Below are positions 23,372 to 34,900 of a DNA stretch of 64,000 bases, piece by piece. The stretch lies in contig JAAOMT010000436.1 in the NCBI GenBank assembly GCA_016748015.1, positions 420,204 through 484,203 on the forward strand, given 5' to 3'. This DNA is from Geosiphon pyriformis (taxonomy: Eukaryota > Glomeromycota > Glomeromycetes > Archaeosporales > Geosiphonaceae). A model generated the notes under the pieces. That model had not been told where the DNA came from. It was given only the letters and a program-made list of their open reading frames with translations, and made no database searches. How positions within the stretch are numbered: the first letter of the stretch is position 1; each line of letters begins with the position of its first letter. A program made the position numbers and the translations under genes.

Positions 23372-24456
23372 TCAACCTACATCTCTCGAATTACAAATCT
23401 CACATAATCTACCTTCTTTGTGCGATGATGATGACGACGATGATGCTTCGTTTCTTGGAATTATTGCGGATGTTTGAAAAGAATCATGGGGCTGTGAAGG
23501 TCGTACTGCAATAGAAGTTGAAGATGTGGAAGCTATTGACGTTGAAGCATTACCAAGTCTCGTGTTTGATGAAACATTTTGTGGATTTTGCGCTACGTGA
23601 GGAGCTGTTTGACTTGTTATATTTTGAGCTAAATGAGGAACAGTTTGATTTGTTACATTTTGTATTATATGAGGAGCTGGTTGATTTGTTGAATTTGGTA
23701 ATTGCGAATGAAAGTTCGAAGGAACCCTAGGTGTAGAATTGGTGGTTCGTGAATTAAATTGTCGTTGTGTCACAGGATTTATCGAATTGGTATTAGTGGA
23801 AGGAATTGCACCTGTGTAATGTGATAGGGAAGGTCGTTGAGTAGTTTTATTATGGCTAGAGTTTGGCATTGGAGGATAGGAAAGTTGTTGTCTTTGTAGA
23901 GGGATTTGGCGAGCAAAATTCGAAACTCCTGGTTGGAAATTTCCAGCAAGTTGAGCTTGTTGAGTGTAGTGAAATAGTGGAGCATTAAAAGGTGGATACG
24001 TTTGACCATTTAACGGTGGTCTCATCAAAACTTGATCGTTTAGACCACTACCCTGCTGAAATGGAAGTTGGTGATTGAAGTTTATTGAGGTAGGACTTTG
24101 TAGTTGAGGATTTTGAATTGGCGATGCAGTCGCTTGTAGGGGTCCTGGTTGGGAAAGAGGAGGTATTGGCTTGTTTTTTGGTTTAGGAATTACAGGTCTA
24201 GACGGGAGTGAATGAGGTGGGTTTCTTTGGGCTTCTAAATAAAAATTAAATTTTAATGGGTTCGTCGTTGAGGAGTGATTTGAAGAAAAATGGATCACTT
24301 GCCCTGTTCGTCTATCAAGTGAACAACGCGAGATCTCATATTTGTAAGGTGAGTATTTACATGGGTCCACAACTCAAGTTGCTTGTTAAATTCTTCTTTA
24401 CAAGAACCCCATCTACATCTATATTTTTCTGGCTCTTGATAACTATCCGGTGACAT
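23372..24456 (-). CDS. C2H2 zinc-finger protein with Pro/Gln/Asn-rich tail
   Basis: Proposed exons 24456-24299 and 24224-23372 give about 336 aa. The N-terminal part has one C2H2 finger (Cys14, Cys19, His32, His36; CX4CX12HX3H) within YRCRWGSCKEEF. The long tail is low-complexity and disordered (Pro, Gln, Asn, Ser, Thr) with repeats of the type N-x-T-x-Q-T-x-P-H-x-x-Q-N near 23590-23690, a Ser run, and a final CEIC pair. It is probably a nuclear DNA-binding or chromatin protein, resembling fungal RSC9/ARID2-type single fingers only loosely. The acceptor is uncertain: the strongest AG (24235) is out of phase, so 24224 is used. Upstream exons may be missing, and the last exon may continue past a possible donor near 23390. 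Confidence 0.55.
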
Positions 24457-24499
24457 GGTAGCAGAATAAAGTTTTCTCTGAGAACAATGATTCAAAGTT

Positions 24500-24585
24500 T
24501 TGAAGCCTTTTAAAGATGGATCACCGTAAAATTTTAGGGGGGCCTTACAAGATGGATCACCTTAGGACCTCAAGATTTTAGGGCA
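24500..24585. repeat. Imperfect direct duplication, unit about 37 nt
   Basis: Two adjacent copies beginning AAGATGGATCACC and ending GATTTTAGGG or AATTTTAGGG lie just upstream of the zinc-finger exon. It is a local tandem duplication of unknown role. Confidence 0.55.
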
Positions 24586-24589
24586 CAAC

Positions 24590-25763
24590 GCGACATTCTT
24601 AAACATAACATTAATATAATATATATATATATATATGATAATAATTTTATGTATAATTTTAATCATAAATAATGTAACGGAATAACATGATGTTTTGCAT
24701 ATAAATAAATAAATAAATAAATTTTATTTTAATTTTTTACATTCGATATTTTTTAATAATAACACTATAAAAAATAATAAATTTTAATAATAAATTTTTT
24801 TGCAAAACATAAAATTTTTTTGGTGTTTCATTCACATTTGGGAAATGAAATCATTTTTGTCAAGAAACCCAACAAGTAAAAAACTATTACACTTTTGGAG
24901 TGAGAATGAATATTACTGAATATCTATTAAGAAAAGTAAGTTAAATATGTTTATGAAATTTGTTTTTTATCTCTGCAAAAAATGGCTAATAAATTAAAAA
25001 ACCTACTAACTATTAATCCAATGCTAAGAAAAGTTCAAAAGCAGAAACATGTTGAATTGGGCCAAATTTCATCATAATGATAAACTCAGAAAAACTTTAT
25101 TTTCTAAAAAACATTATTTCAACTATTGTATGAAGGAAAAACCTAGCTTATTTTTTATTCGGTAAATCATCAATGCTAAGGAAAGTTAATGCGCTTTCAC
25201 ACATCTCGAATAGCTAAAGGCGTTTTTATGCAGTAAATTCAATTATATGACGTCGCGAGTTAATTCTATAGAACTGTAAAGTTAATTTTTTTGTCACATA
25301 ATACTGTATGTATGTTTTCAATTAAATGATCAAGAATAGACCTATTTTTTTTATAACACAATCAATCTTAAGAAAATTAGAAAATTCGGAGTATCCCGGT
25401 CTTTATGAAAAAGAAATTCAAAGTATGCTTTTAAAATAGGATATTTCTCGGAAACATGGTTAGTTATAATAATCTGAATTTGGATAGAAAATAAAAATGT
25501 TTTTTCACTCAAATGTTCAAAAAAATGTATAAAAATATTTGTTACATAAAAGGATTCATAAGAATAAATAAAAAGTTTAAATATTTACTTTCAAACTTAT
25601 GCACAAACTTATTCGATATTAAGGTTTTTTAATTCAAATTTAAGTTTGAATTTTTATCAAAAAATATTTCTAACAAAAAATTTATTAAACCTAAGATAAA
25701 AGAACTTGCAGGTGACATCTGTATAGAACACAATAACGATTTGATAATTTATTATTCAAGAAC
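24590..25763. other. AT-rich intergenic region
   Basis: Contains an (AT)n run at about 24618-24637 and an (AAAT)n run at about 24701-24722. No open frame of note on either strand. The last 200 bp should include the promoter of the BMT2-like gene. Confidence 0.6.
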
Positions 25764-26732
25764 ATGAAGCGTAAGCAGAAAATTCCCGTAACCACTATAA
25801 AAACTATTCAAAACTCTCCAACTTCCTCTGTACTGAACCGAAAAAATTCCAAACATACCGCAAACCTTATTCGCCTCTTTCACACCTTAAATAAAAGACA
25901 CGCCTATCATGTCTCGCAAAATCAGCCAACACATGCTGAAGAGGTAAAGCGTCAACTTGCTGAACTTGGGGGCTTGGAAGCATATCAACGTGCAAGTGAG
26001 CTAGGACAATCTTCGCATCGTGGTGGAGATACAAGCAAAAGAATAGTAGATTGGTTATGCTCTTTAGGCCTAAACCCCATACAAAAACAGAAATTGAGAC
26101 TTGAAACAAATGATAAAGATAAAAAATATAGGTTGCTCGATGTGGGAGCCCTTTTACGAAATAATTACAAATCATGTGAAAAATGGATACAAGTGGTTGC
26201 CATTGATTTGAATCCACGCGAAAAAGGAATTTTAAAGCGCAATTTTTTGAAAATGAACCCTCCATCATTTAATGCGCTAGACTCGAGTACTAATGGAAAT
26301 ACTGAAGAATGGCCGAAAACGGGATTCGACATAGTTTGTTTATCATTGGTTATAAACTTTGTTGGAGATCCCATTAAGCGAGGTAGCCAATACTGTTCAA
26401 ACAATTTTTATTTCTCAATCTAACAATAATCTTCATTCTAAGGTGCGATGCTCCACCGTACAATTGAGTTTTTGAACCCCGAGGGGCTTCGTATGTGTTA
26501 CTTGGTTTTGCCGCTGCCTTGCATTCAAAACTCGCGTTACTTTGATCATAATCTTCTTCTAGAAATCATGGAATCATTCAAATATGAGATGCTCCGTCAT
26601 CATTTTTCACGAAAATTGGCTTATTACTTATTCAGATTGAATCCGGATATCAAAATATCCAGAGTATCTTTTGAAAAGAAAATTCTTCACAACGGGAAAG
26701 GAAAAAATAATTTTTGCATTGTTGTGAAATAA
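25764..26732 (+). CDS. BMT2: 25S rRNA adenine-N1 methyltransferase, BMT2/SAMTOR family
   Basis: Exons 25764-26382 and 26443-26732 give 302 aa. A basic N-terminus, as in nucleolar proteins, precedes the conserved family segment AELGGLEAYQRASELGQ. A Rossmann-type SAM-binding fold follows, with YRLLDVGAL, then VVAIDLNP, then FDIVCLSLVINFVGDP. Across the splice the frame reads RGAMLHRTIEFLNPEGLR and VLPLPCIQNSRY, a strongly conserved Bmt2 block. Yeast Bmt2 makes m1A in 25S rRNA; animal relatives (SAMTOR) sense SAM for TORC1. In a fungus the rRNA role is more likely. The gene converges on the J-domain gene with about 420 bp between stops. Confidence 0.9.
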
Positions 26733-27154
26733 TGAACTTGAACCAACTTTTCTAATTCGAATCGGGAAATATAATTAACTTCACCAAAACTCATTAACCA
26801 ACTTCCAACACCTTTGACGAGTGATGGCATAAAATTTTAAGGCTTTGATTCATTATGACAGAAAAAGCATCAGTTTGATTTTTATCATCTCTCGGCCGTG
26901 AACTTTTAAAGGGCATATAAAATCAAAGCTCGCTTTAATCGTATCTCAACCATAAAAATGCCTTTGAAATGTCAATCTGGTCGGTGATATCAGATTAGTC
27001 ACATTTCATCACATTAAATAGAAAAAACCTAAAAATACAGTGGCGCTTATCTCGAAAAAAAAAAAAACTATTCGAAAAAATGCCGAAAATTTTGTCCCTC
27101 TAGTCATTGAAATATTCTGTCCGACAAGGCGAAATTAAATCCAATAGTCCATTT
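26733..27154. other. Convergent intergenic region
   Basis: 422 bp between two convergent stop codons, with no coding potential seen. It presumably contains both polyadenylation sites; an A run occurs at 27055-27067. Confidence 0.6.
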
Positions 27155-27980
27155 TCAAGAAATTAATTTGGCAGCAATAGCAGCTAAAATCGCAGCCTTA
27201 TGGTTACCACTTAGTTTCTGGTAAGCTTCGAATACAGATATGCCTAGAGAATGCAGACATTGTAATGTCAAAATCAATGTGTAGTCGCTCTTTAAAAAAG
27301 ACCAGCAATTGACAATAACCACCTTTAGCATCCCTCACAGCTCCCAATTTGCTTCCAGCATAAGCACCCAGCATTAATCCTGGAACATTGCCACATATAA
27401 ATCCTAGCATTGCCCCTGAAACAGTACCAATTGGAGTATAGAACCATCTTGGATTATCAACCTCGGGCCGAAGCATTTCTTCAAACACATTACCAAACAA
27501 ACTGTTCGGATCGGTGTGTTGTGTAACCCATCGTGAAGATATTGAAGGTCTCTTGTTCCGCGTAGCTCTTGCGACATCTTGGAGATAAAATTTAAACGAA
27601 TTTCAAGTTCTGATCAAATAAGACCAGAATTACTCGTTCAGATAGGCCAAAAGGAAAGTACTTAATCTACCATAATGCTCTTTTCGTTTCGAATCGCTCA
27701 ACACATAATAAGCGTCTGCGACACGTTGAAATTTTATTTTTGCCTCTTCGACTGAAATGTTCAATTCACTATCTGCAATGTTTGAAAATCGATCCGGGTG
27801 AGTTTCTAGCGCTTTGCGTTTGTACGCATCTCTGATTTGGCTATAAATTTTTTCAAATTTGGTTGATTATTACAATCAAACTAAGCTCAGAAATAAAATG
27901 TATTTAATTACACTGCATCGGCAGTATCTTCGATGCCAAGTACTTCGTAATATTCAGGGAAAGAGTTATATGTCTCCATT
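27155..27980 (-). CDS. J-domain co-chaperone with C-terminal glycine-zipper region
   Basis: Exons, high to low: 27980-27912 (5' end uncertain), 27840-27671, 27577-27323, 27243-27155. The J domain reads EYYEVLGIED, then RDAYKRKALETHPDRFS with the HPD motif that stimulates Hsp70, then FQRVADAYYVLSDSKRKEHYG. A C-terminal domain follows, with a Gly/Ala-rich hydrophobic stretch (GTVSGAMLGFICGNVPG and LGAYAGSKLG) that may insert in or associate with membranes, then KLSGNHKAAILAAIAAKLIS. Cellular location and client are unknown. The first ATG (27980) reads METYNSFP then TGA. The J-domain frame is shifted by one nucleotide at the A4 run 27960-27963, so there is either an indel, a pseudogene, or an unseen upstream exon spliced near 27975. 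Confidence 0.75.
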
Positions 27981-28258
27981 ACAACAAAGATTAAAAAGGA
28001 AAGAAAATTGAAAATAATTGAAAATATTCTTTTCGTATATTATTAAGTATCCTGCATTATCCAATAGAAACTTGCCGTATCGATTAAAGAATTATATGTA
28101 TTATGATGTCATCGTGTACAAAGAAGTTCACTTCCAAATGCAGTTAATCTTTTGATTATAATTAAACGCATCATAGAAATGGCTTAGCGTGGAAATACAA
28201 ATTTCAAACCGTGATTTGAATATCTTTGGAATTTTTGAGGACTTGAATATCAAAGAAA
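27981..28258. promoter_or_regulatory. Divergent promoter region, J-domain gene and VPS45
   Basis: Under 280 bp separate the two divergent 5' ends. It must hold both promoters; no specific site is recognised. Confidence 0.5.
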
Positions 28259-31028
28259 ATGGACGTAGTCAAGGCAGTTCAGAATTATATTAGTAAAATG
28301 GTCAACGAAGTCACAGGAATGAAAGTTTTATTGCTTGATAGTGAGACGGTATGATTTTGAATTTTCGGGATTTCTCGATACGTCCAAAAATCAAGCAAAA
28401 TCGTGATAGTCTTAATTATAATTGGGTATAATTTGATGTCTTCAATTTTTGATCGATAGACACCCATCATTTCAAATGTAATGACCCAGACCATACTTCT
28501 TTCTCACGAAACGTATCTTGTCGATCGACTCGATAATCGTAATCGTGAAAGAATGCGGCATCTGAAGTGTGTATGCTTTTTAAGACCTACCAACGAGACG
28601 TTACAACTTTTAGTGGATGAGCTGAAAGATCCGTGTTATGGCGATTATTACTTATGTGCGTTCAAATTATTTTTATATTTCTTTTAATTACCAGAGTTTT
28701 TTTTGCGAAATAATTTATGAATTCAACATATAGATTTCAGTAATACTCTCAAAAAATCTTCTATTGAGAGATTAGCAGAAGTGGATGAACATGAGGTCGT
28801 TCGAGAAGTGCAAGTATGAATATATGGGATTTTAGTATTTGATGATCCGATCCGATCCCATTCCGATTCCAATTTCTATTTCTTTTATGTACATTTTTCT
28901 TTTAACTTTGAATTGCTTAATCAATATACAATTTCAAGGAATATTATGCTGATTATTGTGCAATCAATCCTGACTTTTACTCTTTGAACCTTTCACTGCC
29001 TCAATATCAATTATACGATGATTCTCCAACATCGTGGAATGGAAAAACATTTCAACGAGTTGTAGAAGGAGTATTATCGGTATTGCTTTCGCTCAAGAAA
29101 AAGCCTTTGATCCGTTTTGAGGCTAAAAGTGGGATGGCAAAGAGATTAGCCCGAGAAGTACATGTAAGTAATCTTCTTAAGATTAGCCTTATTTTTAGTG
29201 AACTTTTGAATAAATTCGTTGTTTTCAAGGATCCCGATTAAGATCGAGATTGGAAAAAGAACATCATTGAACAACAAAACTTGATTGTTTACCTAGTATC
29301 AAATTCAACAAGAAGGACAATTGTTCACGTGGAGACGGACTGATACCCCGCCCATACTTTTGATTCTGGATCGCAGAAGTGACCCAATTACTTCATTGTT
29401 ATCACAATGGACTTACCAAGCCATGGTTCATGAGTTGCTTGGGATTAATAATGGTCGAGTAAATTTATCCGAAGTCCCTGAAATAAGACCAGAATTACGG
29501 GTAAGCCTCTTTTATTCCATTGGAAAAATTAAAAGCTGAAATCTCTGATGAATGCCGTTTTTCTTAATTCAATTTCATCTATTTCTGATCATGAAACACA
29601 GGAAATTGTTCTCTCAAGAGATCAAGACCCTTTTTACAAAAGAAACATGTTTCTTAACCTTGGTGATCTTGGCGAAAATATCAAATCCTATGTTGAGGAA
29701 TACCAAACCAAGACAAAATCAAGTATGAACATCGAATCGATTGCCGATATGAAACGATTTGTGGAGGAGTATCCGGAGTTTAGAAAATTGTCGGGTAATG
29801 TAAGTAAACATGTGGCTTTGGTCAGCGAATTAAGCCGCTTGGTGGAGAGGGAAAAATTGTTGGAAGTTAGTGAACTTGAACAAAGTCTTGCTTGCAATGA
29901 CCAACATACCAATGATTTAAAGGTATAATTTTTCAGTTTCGTATTTTTGAGATCTTAAGTGGCGGCTATTTGACTGTGATTAACAACCGGTTTTTCCTTT
30001 GGTTATTTAGAATCTACAAAAACTAATTCAAAGCACTGGAGTATCAGAGGATAGCAAGATTCGTTTAGTCCTTCTGTACGCACTACGTTATGAAAAGTCA
30101 CAAAATAATTCAATCGCTTCGTTAATCGATCTATTGCATCGAAACAACGTTAGCGAGCAAAAAATATCGGTACGAAAGTCAGATAACGCGTAATTTTCGT
30201 CGGATGTCTCTCCTTATCTAATTTAACCACTTATCTCATTTCGTTGATTAGTTGATACAATCGATGATGGAATTCGCAGGAGCTGATAAACGTCAAGATG
30301 ATCTATTCGCAAAAGAAGGGTTTTTCGCACTAGGAAAGATGGCGTTTAAAGGATTGAAAGTTAGCTCTCTCCCTTTTCCTTTTCATGTTTTTGTACTTTT
30401 GTAATTTTATTCTAAAAATTTTACAACTGAGACTTTATAAACGATTGAAAATGGTGTATAAAACATATCAAGGGGGCCGAAAACGTGTACACAATGCACT
30501 CCCCACAATTGACGCAAACTTTAGACTTGTTAAGTAAAGGGAAATTAAAAGATACCAGTTACCCGTTTTTCGAGGGGTCTACTAAGGATAGGTAAGAATG
30601 AATTTTAAACCAATTCTTGATGAAATATTTATTTATTAGATATTGATAGTATAATTTGTTGATGATTTTCATCTGCATCCTCAATTTATCGATTTATCTT
30701 GTTCAGACCACAGGATATAATAATTTTCATGGTTGGGGGCGTTACCTATGAAGAAGCGCGTTATGTTGCTCAATTCAATGCGTCCGCGACTGGTGTTCGT
30801 GCTGTGCTTGGCGGAACGTGTGTGCATAATAGTACAAGGTTTGACTCTTTATGAGATAAATTTTGTTACATTGAAAAGTGCAAAGGAATCTGATATCCAC
30901 CTTTTCCATTTGTCTAATGCAGTTTTTTAAATGAGATTCAAGATGCCTTCTTTCGTTTCCCAACCACAGGAGGATTAGCAGGACGGGCGGCTAGATTTGG
31001 ACGTACTTCTAAACAACGTACTTTATAA
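28259..31028 (+). CDS. VPS45: Sec1/Munc18-family vesicle fusion protein VPS45
   Basis: Eleven exons: 28259-28348, 28460-28655, 28734-28813, 28939-29163, 29297-29500, 29602-29922, 30011-30169, 30252-30359, 30473-30591, 30707-30838, 30923-31028. Phases all agree, giving 579 aa, the size of yeast Vps45 (577). Start is [14 protein letters not shown]. Family blocks include [44 protein letters not shown], and the domain 3b signature [20 protein letters not shown] followed by [14 protein letters not shown]. Vps45 binds the syntaxin Tlg2 and its SNARE complex to promote fusion of Golgi-derived vesicles with endosomes. No membrane segments, as expected for a cytosolic SM protein. No missing key region. 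Confidence 0.96.
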
Positions 31029-31236
31029 GAAAATATATCTAGGTTTTCTAGTGAATGTTGGACTTATTTATTTTATTTTGTATTTTTATTTTACAATGAG
31101 AGCAAAATTGCTTCTAAACTTTCTAGTACTATGTATTGGTTTTACCGTGAAAAGAAAGGATTAGATTTTTTGATTTATTTATTAATTGAATAATGGAAAA
31201 TAAATAGGAAATAATACTGAATAAAATATACCACAA

Positions 31237-31752
31237 TCACACGATACACTGCTTTAGCTTTTGCTGATAGACAATTAAATCGTGTGTTCCCACTCGTGTA
31301 CTTAGTGCTACTGTCGTGATAGTTGTCGAACTGCTGCTCTTGAAGGTCTTGGTTGAAAATGTTGGCTTGGGAGTGTCAAAGGAACCCAAGGCAGAGGATA
31401 AGGTATCTTCTGTATTGGTATTCGTGATGGTCAACTGGTTCTTAGTAGCGGTTTCAGTGTGTGTAGGAGGGTCAAAAAACAATTTGCGAATGAGCAATGC
31501 TTGCAAAACCACGATGAGAAACAACAAGATATTGATTAGATTCCATTCTGGAGGACGATTTGGAACGGTCGCGTGTTGATGGTGGTGGTGATGATAATGA
31601 AAATGGGTGCCATGATGAACATGATGATGGTGATGGTGATGGGTATGTGTATGGAGATGATGTGATGAAGGTCTCGGTGAAGGGGTTGATGTGGTTGAAG
31701 AATTGTTATCACTACTAGTGTTGATGTTGTTGCTACCGCTACTATATTCCAT
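31237..31752 (-). CDS. Histidine-rich single-pass membrane protein, hypothetical
   Basis: A 171-aa frame starting at an ATG in strong context (ACCATGG). Residues 1-30 are Ser/Asn/Thr-rich. Residues 31-60 contain about 21 histidines. A hydrophobic segment at about 72-88 (LINILLFLIVVLQALLI) should span a membrane. A Ser/Thr-rich tail follows. Clustered histidines suggest binding of zinc, copper or nickel, but no family is recognised. The ATG lies only 21 nt after the DCTN5 stop, on the same strand and in the same frame, so it could be a separate gene, the second cistron of a shared transcript, or a readthrough extension of DCTN5. Low-complexity coding leaves some doubt that it is expressed. Confidence 0.55.
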   Translation of the reverse strand: MEYSSGSNNINTSSDNNSSTTSTPSPRPSSHHLHTHTHHHHHHHVHHGTHFHYHHHHHQHATVPNRPPEWNLINILLFLIVVLQALLIRKLFFDPPTHTETATKNQLTITNTNTEDTLSSALGSFDTPKPTFSTKTFKSSSSTTITTVALSTRVGTHDLIVYQQKLKQCIV

Positions 31753-31773
31753 GGTATCGGCAGTCAAGTCGCT

Positions 31774-32844
31774 TCAATCTCCTCTAGGTTGAAATTTGGA
31801 GTAATAGTCTTTGGTCTTTGATTCGTAAAAATCTTGTATGCATTCAGGCAACTCCTCAACGAATTGACCTTGAAATGGAAATTGGAAACGTATACGAAAG
31901 GACATAAAGAAATCAGGTTAGAGAACCCATGCCTAAAGGTTTGAATTTTGAGAATCCTCAAATTTCCAAACCCCGAAAATAGGTAAAAATACTGACCAGG
32001 TGATCCTTCATAAATTGAGAACGAAGGAACCACCGTGTTAGGAGATATCACAGTGTTATCCTCGATACGACAACAATCTTTAATAATTGCAAATCGTCCC
32101 TAAATAAATATAATCCAAGAATTAGGTTTAGAAATAAGCTTCATAAAAATTCGAAATTGACCAATTATTCTATTCCTCTTGACCACCTCCGTTGCTTTTT
32201 GAAACTCACAATCACACAATTCTTCCCAATGTGCACGTATGAGCCTATCGTCGCAGCCTCTACAATGCTCCCTTCCCCAATAGTAACATGATCGCCAATC
32301 TTCACTGGGTAATAGCTAAATATCCTGTTGTAAGAAGGAGAGTCAATGCTAGAAAATGAATTGAAATACATCAAGTATAATGAAACGCAAAGACGTTCAA
32401 AAGACAGACCCCTTATAAGTCTTATAGGGTGGTCTGATAATGCTGCCTTTTGACAAAAGACAATAACGTCCGATAGCCACAACAACAGCATGACCACCAC
32501 CCGTACGTCGTAAATCACCACGAATTACACAATCTGTTTGAATAATGGTCTTTTATTGTTGACAAATTTTTCGGTAGGTAGTTTAAAGGAAAAACGATTA
32601 TTCATTTGAACAAAGAAAGTGACCAATTGAGATTTGTTATTTGTACCTTTCCTCCAAGTATAATATTTTGACTACCACAAATTACCGATTTACGGCTGAC
32701 TTTGTTGCCGGTATCCTAAAAATAAAATTGGTATTGGTAAAAAACATATGAGCTTCAGGCTGAAGAATTTGCTCACATGAAATTCTTTCTTTTTACCGTT
32801 TCAATATACTCTTGTTTAGGGTAGTAAACGGTGGGTGGTTCCAT
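31774..32844 (-). CDS. DCTN5: Dynactin subunit 5 (p25), left-handed beta-helix protein
   Basis: Six exons, high to low: 32844-32797, 32715-32647, 32549-32410, 32324-32210, 32099-31997, 31868-31774, giving 189 aa (human DCTN5 has 182). It starts [16 protein letters not shown], continues [20 protein letters not shown] and CVIRGDL, then the hexapeptide-repeat beta-helix: [20 protein letters not shown] and [10 protein letters not shown], then [20 protein letters not shown] and the [18 protein letters not shown] tail. p25 sits at the pointed end of the dynactin complex and helps dynein bind endosomes in filamentous fungi. It is divergent from the uS15m gene (169 bp). The downstream in-frame His-rich ORF is unusual. 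Confidence 0.93.
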
Positions 32845-33013
32845 TGTTTCAGGAAGCTAAAGAATGAAGTGATCAATATTTAGTTAAAAGGAGGGAATAA
32901 GGTTTAAATTAAAACGAAACCTTAATTGACTACAAATAAAAGATTTATGACATCATGATTTTCGAAAAAAAAATATAGTGTTACAGTTTTTTGATTCATC
33001 AGTTTCGAAATTT
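32845..33013. promoter_or_regulatory. Bidirectional promoter, DCTN5 and uS15m
   Basis: 169 bp separate the two divergent start codons. No defined element was recognised. Confidence 0.5.
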
Positions 33014-34008
33014 ATGAAGAAAACCATGCAAGTTTTATTTCGATGTAAAAGATTATTAGTTTCATCCCTTTCTTCGAGTTTTAGACGATGTCTCCTAGGT
33101 ATGAAATTTACACGCGTATTTAGTCTTTCATATTTTAATATAATCTAGCATTGAGAGATAAATGTTCTCGCAAATACCCCAAATACCAAACTTCCTTATG
33201 ATTTGGCGCTTTGTCCGTCGTTATCTTTTGCTTTAGCCCCAGCAGACACCGCAGTAATAGCACAACGTAGGGATTTGCATACAACATCTTATCTTCTCAA
33301 AAACAAGAAAAAAAGCCGAGACATCAAACGAAAACATTTAGCACAAAAAGCGACCAGAGCAGCCGAAGAAGTGGCTTCTAGGCCAAGTCCAATAGTAGGA
33401 ATTCCCACTGAATTTACCCGTTCTCTACTTCGTCCAGCCCAAGCTTACCAAGCAGCAGTAGACCCAAACCTACCACAAATTAAAACATTTAATTTGGACG
33501 AGAAAGATGAAAAATTCTTAACGGAAGTCGTACCACAAGCTGCTATTGATCTGCCGACTACGGTTAATCCTTACGTAACTGAGGCTGAGAAAGCGGAAAC
33601 TGTACAAAAGATTGTGAGTTTGCATAATGCAAACGCTCACGCTGTGTTAATTCACAATGTTAAACGCGCAGTTGAACAGTTTGCGAGGTTTGAAGGTGAT
33701 ACTGGAACTCCCGAAGTACAAGGTAAGAAGGGGATAGGGAAAGATAGCAAACTGTGTAAAATTTATTTATTGATCTTGACTCGGACAAAAAAACAGCTGC
33801 CGTTTGGACTGTACGAATTCTCAATCTTTACGAACATGCAAAAAACAATCATAAAGATCATGATAATTTTCGCTCACTACGAAAGATGGTTCATAACAGA
33901 CAATCAATCCTACGGTATCTTAAAAAAAAAGATTTGGAAAGATATTACACTTGTCTGAAGAGACTAGGACTTGATTCACGTGTAGTTGAAAAGGAAATTG
34001 TGATTTAA
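33014..34008 (+). CDS. Mitochondrial small-subunit ribosomal protein uS15m
   Basis: Exons 33014-33098, 33156-33722 and 33797-34008 give 287 aa. The N-terminus (MKKTMQVLFRCKRLLVSSLS) is basic and Ser-rich, like a mitochondrial presequence. The S15 domain fills the C-terminal third: GDTGTPEVQAAVWTVRILNL, then NNHKDHDNFRSLRKMVHNR, YLKKKDLERYYTCLKRLGL. S15 binds helix junctions of small-subunit rRNA early in assembly. The N-terminal extension of about 190 residues is typical of fungal mitochondrial forms (yeast Mrps28). The exon 2 acceptor at 33156 was chosen because the earlier AG at 33148 leads to a stop in the required frame. Confidence 0.92.
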
Positions 34009-34354
34009 GTGAGAAAATTTAGTGATATATAAAAGGGATGAGATGTGGTTTGATTTGATTATTTTATAAAAATACTAAATAATTAATATTTGGAAGATCT
34101 GCAATGGAAATTAAATTAATGGCGATGATTTGAAAGAAATCTCATAACTCGGATACTTTTTTTTGTTCAAAGATATTTATTTTAAATAACAATGTCAAAG
34201 TTTCATAAGTATTCATGTAAAGTAAGGGACTTTCAAAATATCCGAAGTATAAGAATTATACTTTTTGAAATTCCCTCAATGAAAATAAATTCAAACTTTT
34301 ACTTGTGAAAAAAAAAGAATCACATTAAAACATTATTTTAATTCTTTCTTTTTT

Positions 34355-34406
<52 letters not shown>

Positions 34407-34900
34407 TCCTTCTTTCCTTCTTTCTTTCCTTCTTTCTTTCTTTCAAGATATATATTTTTCATAATTTCGTTTCTTTTGCCTATTACCAATTAACGATTAA
34501 AATATTTCAAATAAAGAATAATAATAATTTAACCTTTAAAAATTATTTCTAATTAATAAATTTAGTCAAACAAATCGTGAAATCAAGAAATAGAATTTAT
34601 AAAATTTATTACAATTTTATTCTAAAGTCTCCTTACCGGAAATGTGAACTTTGAAATTTTCAAAAATATCCTCTCGCTGAAGGTTTTCAGCCTTTAAATT
34701 ATGACGAGTTTATCATTTAAATTTCAAAGATACCATGATTAAAATATCTCAAACTTTTGATGATATATCTAAAAGGCCCTGAAATATTTTATTATGATAA
34801 ATGTTAAATTCGTCGATTTGAAGAGCTGAAGTTTGTAAAATTTGATTTAAAAGCAATATAAAATGATGGGTTTATCCAAAAGCTTAAAGTAATTTTAAAA
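34009..34900. other. Intergenic region with long TTTC microsatellite
   Basis: AT-rich spacer with no gene. It contains the (TTTC)n tract listed separately and the promoter of the RNase III-like gene. Confidence 0.65.
34341..34444. repeat. (CTTT)n microsatellite, about 100 bp
   Basis: About 25 CTTT units with a few TTCC interruptions near the right end. It is the longest simple repeat in the window and one strand is entirely pyrimidine. Confidence 0.95.

Noticed and set aside
23518-23730. Leu/Glu-rich plus-strand frame with repeats
   Set aside because: It is the antisense shadow of the Asn/Gln/Pro repeats in the zinc-finger protein.
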